A model generated the notes under the pieces. It saw nothing but the letters and a program-made list of their open reading frames with translations, had not been told where the DNA came from and did not search any database. From Methanobacteriota archaeon (GTDB lineage Archaea > Thermoplasmatota > Thermoplasmata > RBG-16-68-12), in assembly GCA_005878995.1 (NCBI GenBank), contig VBME01000103.1, positions 1 through 9,564 of the forward strand: DNA of 9,564 nt. The letters run 5' to 3'. Made by a program: the position numbers and the translations under genes. Shown piece after piece: positions 6,601 to 9,564 of the stretch. Positions within the stretch are counted from its first letter, which is position 1. The number at the start of each line of letters is the position of its first letter.

Positions 6601-8131
6601 CGAGACGAAGGGCCTTCCGGTGCTCGTTGGCCTTCGTGGCGACGATCGCGTCTTGGAGGAGCTTCGACGGGCCCGACACGTCCACCCCGTTCTGCTCCGC
6701 AAGGGTGAGGACGAACTCCCCGCGTTCCAGGGACTGCATGACCCGCTCTCGCTCGGTCTTCCGTAGCTCGTCCATCGCGCCGTCCACGGCCTGCTCGACG
6801 TCGACGAGATTTCGATCCTGGTATGCCTGCCGGGCCGTCTCCGCGAGCTTCCGGGCGCGCGTGGTCTGAACGCCAAACGCCTCGGCTTCGGCGAACGAAC
6901 GGTGGACCTCTTTGAGTCGGCCCTCGACTTTTCGATAGCTTTCGAGGATCTGGTCGACCCCTGTGTCCGCACGTTTCGCCGAGTCAATCGCTTCTCGAAA
7001 GGCGCCTCGTTTGACCGCCTCCCGGGCGTTGTTCAGGTCCTCCATCGGACCCTTGAGGTCGATGTCCATGTTCGCCGCGGCCATGAACTTCTCGCGGGAC
7101 GCGCCGATCACCGCGACGACCCGGCGGAACTGGGCCTGTTGAATCGCCTGGAATCCCTGTTTCGCAAGGGCCGCGCCATCGCGGTAGTTCCCTTTCTTAA
7201 TCTCGGCCTCCGCCCGGTCGAAGGACTCCTGGGCGGCCGATGGATCCGCGCCCATGGCGCGGGCTTCTTGGGTGAATTTCGAGAAGTCGCCGGCTTTGCC
7301 ATCCAGCGACCGCTGAAGGGCCTTCTCCGATTCTGCACGGCTTTGGCGAACCGCGTTTTTCGCCTTCTCGAATTCGAGGTTTCCGATGTCGCCGCGGGCC
7401 CGTTCGATCAGGGCCAAGGCTTTCGTCGTGTCGGCGCCGAGCTCCGCCGCGGTCCGAACGAGGTCCTCCGCGTCCCGGATCTCCCGGTTCACCGCGGAGG
7501 TCATGTCGTCCTTGATCGACTCGAACCCTTCATTGGTGAAATCGAGTGCACTCTGGAAGTCGTTGTTCTCCATGGCGGTCCGAGCCCGGGAGAGCAGGTC
7601 TTCAATCGGCCCGACTTCCCGACTGAGATTCTTTGCGGAGAGGATGAGCGACTGTACCTTTGAGAACGAGGACGACAGGTGCTCTTGGAGGGCCTTTTCG
7701 CTCCGTTTCCACGCTTTCTTCGCCAGATCGATCGCGGTTCCGAGGTCCTCGGACGCGAGTGCGCCCTCCGCTTTGGCGAGCGCCGTCTCCATTTCCGCGA
7801 CATCTGCCCCCACGCTCTTGGCCAGTCGTCCAAGCGCCGCGCTCGAATCGACGATCGCACGGGCTCGATCCCGATAGATTCGCTTCCCGCGCTCGAGCGC
7901 TTCGCCGGCCTTGTCAACGGCCACCTTGTAATCCTTTGCCGCGAGGGCGCCGTTCGCTTCCGCGAGGGGCTTCTCCGCGTCGACGACAGTCGCGTCCATC
8001 CGACGCGCTTGGTCGATGATGTCTTGAGCCGCCTTGATGCCTTCCTCGGCTGCCTGGCGTGTCCGAGCGGTCTCCTTGACCCTCTCCTCAAGCTGCCTGC
8101 GCAGCTGACTGTCCCGCAAGTATCCGCTCAA
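3644..8131 (-). CDS. Giant helical-repeat protein with beta-sandwich-like domain and C-terminal RING/PHD-like zinc finger
   Basis: I do not recognise this 1495-residue protein as a named family. Residues 1 to about 1330 are almost entirely alpha-helical, rich in Ala, Glu, Arg, Lys and Asp, and consist of about 21 diverged copies of a 62-residue unit resembling paired TPR helices. Residues about 1333-1432 look like a CARDB/Ig-type beta-sandwich (TLTIENIGKGLAKDVRVRIVGD). Residues 1450-1486 are an eight-ligand zinc finger. There is no signal peptide or membrane segment, so it should be cytosolic: a long scaffold with a binding or ubiquitin-ligase-like tip. The start is uncertain: TTG at 8131 is the most upstream start I can see and fits the promoter at 8210-8218. 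Another TTG lies at residue 5, and the first ATG is at residue 45, within repeat 1. It follows scpAB on the same strand after 177 bases, apparently with its own promoter, and its stop overlaps that of hutH. Gene reality is near certain from repeat periodicity; function is unknown. Confidence 0.9.
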   Translation of the reverse strand: MSGYLRDSQLRRQLEERVKETARTRQAAEEGIKAAQDIIDQARRMDATVVDAEKPLAEANGALAAKDYKVAVDKAGEALERGKRIYRDRARAIVDSSAALGRLAKSVGADVAEMETALAKAEGALASEDLGTAIDLAKKAWKRSEKALQEHLSSSFSKVQSLILSAKNLSREVGPIEDLLSRARTAMENNDFQSALDFTNEGFESIKDDMTSAVNREIRDAEDLVRTAAELGADTTKALALIERARGDIGNLEFEKAKNAVRQSRAESEKALQRSLDGKAGDFSKFTQEARAMGADPSAAQESFDRAEAEIKKGNYRDGAALAKQGFQAIQQAQFRRVVAVIGASREKFMAAANMDIDLKGPMEDLNNAREAVKRGAFREAIDSAKRADTGVDQILESYRKVEGRLKEVHRSFAEAEAFGVQTTRARKLAETARQAYQDRNLVDVEQAVDGAMDELRKTERERVMQSLERGEFVLTLAEQNGVDVSGPSKLLQDAIVATKANEHRKALRLAADVETETERLLADHATARLAILRSSIPHLGDDGSSLKALVNRADASSGSRDFEGAFKAIGEGEKFIEGRIRTNAEEIVGDLAVAVRMGVDLGANVASLEIVHRQLNGFLAGGRAGEIITAREKATGALAGCVEELSGLVRGRIATAQGLRIDVDEMSDLVRRARLAFGVQNYHEGLRLLNEGNDRASKATALHRQAFNAIASAAAFVAEAKKRNVDVSKVVEMLVDAKKAFERLDYERALQLASVARAETDKLTVLYSSAQKILSSRGRLELAAKVGIDAPHLREVFGDAKEAMKGKDYEKALALAQRTEDEFTALIQEKLTSSLASAERILGSVDGVNLAQSSDAIIRARQHLAAGELDRAADLTIKLREQLDLLKRQGDEATTALRRLKEIVADADAMNLSMPTTTGWLEKADRAYKMGQFDEALDDAAQAEAEATKERDREISSMMRGFEENLMRARIEGTDTRSAERLFERARDFFRAKKYRQAIATAQQSEAEAERVGLQQAMARQAVETVERKLRSMGNGSTEVTRLVSDARKMFDEADFVRALDTAVRASDAIADLRILLEETQEVRDRAQKLLQTAYEVRADAAKFEKFFQEGETALEAGEVGRARSAFAGSLDWGLGVLRSRLQEELAKGETLVATCRKMDVDPTPLLNRFSEARAQVEAENFPEAWASIRDGRDSAEKALGAKLNRAIQEAAANVAHAKKLGSDARDAEALLRQANEQMQQGEFEKAVSVVEGALERVESAKVVEKRFIDLTFKVETTIRNGRKFGIDMKAAEGKLGQAMQLRKSDFPEAIKAAEEAYRTAWEANEAFAPSMRAYIDVGPTRVNEWADATLTIENIGKGLAKDVRVRIVGDAETEGLTDVAAVPANGSEAVKLRLKMTASGSVPLAIQVISHRAFDGKEYTQEMIAQVDVSELVQEKAKRIVADLESRCPICKGLIKRGFKVTRCGCGRDFHELCATRVGRCPACFRSLQGARD
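3674..3784 (-). other. C4HC3 RING/PHD-like zinc-finger domain of the giant protein
   Basis: Ligands are Cys1450, Cys1453, Cys1466, Cys1468, His1473, Cys1476, Cys1483 and Cys1486, giving C-x2-C-x12-C-x1-C-x4-H-x2-C-x6-C-x2-C. Eight ligands in four pairs suggest cross-braced binding of two zincs. The order Cys4-His-Cys3 is that of PHD and RING-variant fingers. The local segment CGRDFHELC and the closing CPAC resemble RING fingers. The spacing between pairs three and four (6) is short. Only two other cysteines stand out in the rest of the chain, so the cluster is deliberate. Zinc binding is well supported; ligase activity is only a possibility. Confidence 0.75.
3836..4135 (-). other. CARDB/Ig-like beta-sandwich domain of the giant protein
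   Basis: Residues about 1333-1432 break from the helical pattern. Alternating hydrophobics suggest beta strands: RAYIDVG, ATLTIENIG, DVRVRIVGD, AVKLRLKMT, PLAIQVIS and EMIAQVDVS. The N-I-G-K-G-x-A-x-D-V step is typical of CARDB-type adhesion/binding domains, which in archaea mostly sit on secreted or surface proteins. Here it is in a chain with no export signal, between the helical rod and the zinc finger. Fold assignment is by pattern only. Confidence 0.5.
4136..8131 (-). repeat. About 21 tandem 62-residue (186-base) helical repeats encoded in the giant protein
   Basis: Each unit has a helix, a short loop often with G-[AVI]-D, a helix ending A-x-x-A, then an acidic-aromatic corner ([DEN]-[FYL]-x-x-A) and a long helix into the next unit. 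The corner's first residue falls at 67, 129, 191, 253, 315, 377, 441, 503, 562, 624, 682, 746, 809, 869, 933, 995, 1056, 1120, 1182, 1244 and 1307. The first five intervals are exactly 62, all lie between 58 and 64, and the mean is 62.0. Copies are strongly diverged (for example KDYKVAVDKAGEAL against GEFEKAVSVVEGAL), so no long nucleotide repeats remain. This is the spacing I counted; helix boundaries are inferred. Confidence 0.85.
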
Positions 8132-8141
8132 GTTTCGTGGG

Positions 8142-8192
8142 CTCCGCTGCCTCGGAGAAGGCTTCGAGCTCGTGCTCCGAGGAATCGCAGCG
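8142..8192 (-). promoter_or_regulatory. Strong dyad / leader hairpin upstream of the giant gene
   Basis: CCTCGGAG (8150-8157) and CTCCGAGG (8175-8182) are a perfect 8-bp inverted repeat with a 17-base loop. CGCTG (8145-8149) and CAGCG (8188-8192) add five more pairs across a one-sided 5-base bulge. It lies between the predicted transcription start (about 8188) and the TTG at 8131, so the message would carry it as a stem-loop. A second, competing pairing (8142-8146 with 8153-8157) would hide the only Shine-Dalgarno-like GGAG (8142-8145, minus strand). Complementarity is seen; a regulatory role is inferred. Confidence 0.4.
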
Positions 8193-8209
8193 AATCGACG
8201 GGAACCGAG

Positions 8210-8218
8210 CTTATAAAC
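8210..8218 (-). promoter_or_regulatory. TATA box for the giant repeat-protein gene
   Basis: The minus strand reads GTTTATAAG, an isolated match to an archaeal TATA element. It predicts transcription from about 8188, giving a leader of about 57 bases to the TTG at 8131. It suggests the gene is transcribed apart from scpAB, though read-through cannot be excluded because I see no U-rich terminator after scpB. Confidence 0.55.
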
Positions 8219-8308
8219 GGCTTAGCCCGTGGTTATCAGAGATGATTCGCGTCTCCTGAAACGGGGCCCACCGGACAACCGCTGGGCAACTCCGTTGAGC
8301 GGACCAGG

Positions 8309-8926
8309 TCACTCGGTCGCCGCGGGCGTCGGCGGGGCGGGAAGGCCCGGGACCACCGTTTCGACGGGACTCGGCAGGGACGCTTCGCGAGCCTCATCGG
8401 ACGACGTCGGGTCCGAGTGCTCCTTGTAGGGCACGCCCGCCTTCTGCGCCATGAGCTTCCGGATCCCTTCCCGGTCCGTCGACTTGAGCCCGAAGAACTC
8501 CGCGAAGTATCGGGTGGTCGCGAGGGAGAGCGATCGTCCCGACGGCTTGCGCGAGATGAGCCCGAGCTCCTCGAGGGCTTTCGTGTGCTCGTAGACCTTC
8601 GCCCCGATCATGTCGAAGAGGTCGCTCTGGAGGATCGGCTGGTGGTATGCGATGAGCGCGGCCGTCTTCAACACGTCCCGGTCGATTTCCGGCGGCGCGA
8701 ACGAACGGGCACGTTCCGCGTACTCGGACCGAATCTGCATCGTCCACTTCGTGCCGATCTGAGTGACTTCGATCGCACTGTCCCGCTGCGTGTATTCTCG
8801 GGCGATGGCTCGGAGGTGGTCCCGAATCCTCTCGGGATCCACTCGCGTGGTCCGGGCGAGTTCGTCCACGGTCAGGGGCCGGCCCGCGCTGTACAAGGCG
8901 GCCTCCACGATGGCGCGCTCGTTCAT
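8309..8926 (-). CDS. scpB: Segregation and condensation protein B
   Basis: A 205-residue subunit of the SMC-ScpA-ScpB condensin, which organises and helps separate replicated chromosomes; ScpB dimers bind the middle of ScpA. Two winged-helix units are visible, about 1-68 (MNERAIVEAALYSAGRPLTVDELA) and 80-150. The second carries the family signature AALIAYHQPILQSDLFDMIG (89-108), followed by a recognition-helix region EHTKALEELGLI and RSLSLATTRYFAEFFGL (131-147). The last 35 residues are rich in Pro, Ser, Glu and Ala and are probably disordered. The ATG at 8926 is chosen because it overlaps the scpA stop as ATGA and has GGGGAGG seven bases upstream. An upstream extension in the same frame has no family similarity. 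It is translationally coupled to scpA and was probably transcribed from a promoter beyond the right edge. Confidence 0.93.
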   Translation of the reverse strand: MNERAIVEAALYSAGRPLTVDELARTTRVDPERIRDHLRAIAREYTQRDSAIEVTQIGTKWTMQIRSEYAERARSFAPPEIDRDVLKTAALIAYHQPILQSDLFDMIGAKVYEHTKALEELGLISRKPSGRSLSLATTRYFAEFFGLKSTDREGIRKLMAQKAGVPYKEHSDPTSSDEAREASLPSPVETVVPGLPAPPTPAATE

Positions 8927-9564
8927 TCGCTCGCCTCCCCAGAGGCCTCGGGCCTCGGTCCGAGCGCCGGGATCGCCAAGAGCTCCTCCAACGGCAGGTC
9001 CGTCTTCATCGACAACCGCTTCACGAGGTCTTCTCCATGGACCTTTTGATGGAAATTCGGCGCGAACTTCCGAATCGCCTGTTCCCGGAGGGCGTTCAGT
9101 TGGAGCTGGATTTCCGCCTCCCGACGGGCTTCGTCGAATGCATCCATCAGTTCCATGAGGGTCACGGCGCGTCGGCCCTCCCGGCGAATCGCCTCGGTCA
9201 GGGGCGTCGCGGTGCCCGCGAGGACCACCTGGTTGTAGTCCAAGTCCGCCGGATCCCGGAACATGTCGAGGTCCCAGCCATCGACCTCGGGCTCCGGCTG
9301 CGGCGGCATCGCGTCGAGGAGGACCTTGTCGCTTTGCATCTTCAGGATCGACCAGGCGAGGAAGACGAGCTTCCCCGCCGTGACGAAGTTCACCGCGCCG
9401 TCCTTCTTCACCTTGTCCATGAAGAGCTTCGTGAACTGGACGAGGTTGATTTCCCACGGGTCCAGGTGCCGCTCGAGGACGAGCTCGAACGCCGCGACGA
9501 TCGATTTCTCAAAGGGATCCCGGACCGCGACGTGCATCCCCTGGTCGATCTCGTTCAGCATCCC
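8923..9564 (-). CDS. scpA: Segregation and condensation protein A (partial or complete; reaches the right edge)
   Basis: The kleisin of the SMC complex, bridging the SMC heads and binding ScpB. Counting from an ATG at 9561, 212 residues are seen. The N-terminal kleisin signature is RDPFEKSIVAAFELVLERHLDPWEINLVQFT, where the family has its DPWxI motif, followed by GKLVFLAWSILKMQSDKVLL, the usual hydrophobic helix. The middle (TLMELMDAFDEARREAE) fits the ScpB-binding region. The chain then ends in a helical stretch (KVHGEDLVKRLSMK) and a Pro/Glu-rich tail, without the C-terminal winged-helix signature (FLALLEL and a Q-x-x-x-F near the end) normally used to touch the SMC head. The ATG at 9561 may be the real start, because the conserved region begins about 15 residues later, but the frame is still open at the edge, so the gene may extend further. 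Confidence 0.85.
   Translation of the reverse strand, partial: GMLNEIDQGMHVAVRDPFEKSIVAAFELVLERHLDPWEINLVQFTKLFMDKVKKDGAVNFVTAGKLVFLAWSILKMQSDKVLLDAMPPQPEPEVDGWDLDMFRDPADLDYNQVVLAGTATPLTEAIRREGRRAVTLMELMDAFDEARREAEIQLQLNALREQAIRKFAPNFHQKVHGEDLVKRLSMKTDLPLEELLAIPALGPRPEASGEASE
8934..8940 (-). promoter_or_regulatory. Shine-Dalgarno of scpB, inside the scpA end
   Basis: The minus strand reads GGGGAGG, seven bases before the ATG at 8926. It lies within the last codons of scpA and fixes the scpB start. Together with the ATGA overlap it indicates translational coupling. Confidence 0.65.

Noticed and set aside
5540..6766. A 408-codon plus-strand open frame, and several of 190-330 codons, antisense to the giant gene.
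   Set aside because: They mirror the sense codons of the repeat protein, lack promoters, ribosome sites and recognisable domains, and the sense strand has strict 62-residue periodicity.
3644..8131. SMC or Rad50-like ATPase as the identity of the giant helical protein beside scpAB.
   Set aside because: No Walker A or B, no ABC signature and no hinge; it has a repeating helix-corner unit rather than a long antiparallel coiled coil.
8132..8308. A tRNA or other stable RNA in the gap between scpB and the giant gene.
   Set aside because: I find no T-loop, anticodon stem or acceptor pairing on either strand; the region is explained by promoter and leader.

Overview
This 9.6 kb window looks like chromosomal DNA from a GC-rich archaeon. 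The archaeal signs are an archaeal-type S-adenosylmethionine synthetase, a helix-turn-helix plus CBS-domain regulator of an archaeal type, AT-rich TATA boxes about 25-35 bases before starts in otherwise GC-rich DNA, short or absent leaders, and an ScpA/ScpB pair next to a large protein not recognisable from bacteria. A member of the Thermoplasmatota is my best guess, but that is inference. There are no RNA genes, insertion sequences, CRISPR arrays or phage signatures. Coding density is high.

Layout, left to right: (1) 1-319, minus strand, the first quarter of the SAM synthetase gene, running off the left edge. (2) 320-483, a divergent promoter region with a TATA box for each side. (3) 484-1071, plus, HTH-CBS regulator. 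(4) 1126-2034, minus, ribonuclease Z. (5) 2035-2126, a compact divergent promoter in which one AT-rich element can serve both rnz and hutH. (6) 2127-3647, plus, histidine ammonia-lyase. (7) 3644-8131, minus, a 1495-residue protein built from about 21 copies of a 62-residue helical unit, then a beta-sandwich-like domain and an eight-ligand RING/PHD-like zinc finger. It converges on hutH and both use the same CTAG for their stop codons. (8) 8132-8308, the leader and promoter of that gene, with a strong dyad. (9) 8309-8926 and 8923-9564, minus, scpB and scpA, translationally coupled through an ATGA overlap; scpA reaches the right edge.

Most genes are core housekeeping: methyl-donor synthesis, tRNA 3' end processing, histidine breakdown and chromosome condensation (ScpA/ScpB with SMC). 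Two parts merit attention. The giant repeat protein with a C-terminal RING-like finger, beside scpAB, is the best candidate for something undescribed. The second is the SAM synthetase / HTH-CBS divergon, since CBS domains are known to bind adenosyl ligands including SAM, and a perfect 7-bp dyad covers the regulator's own start.
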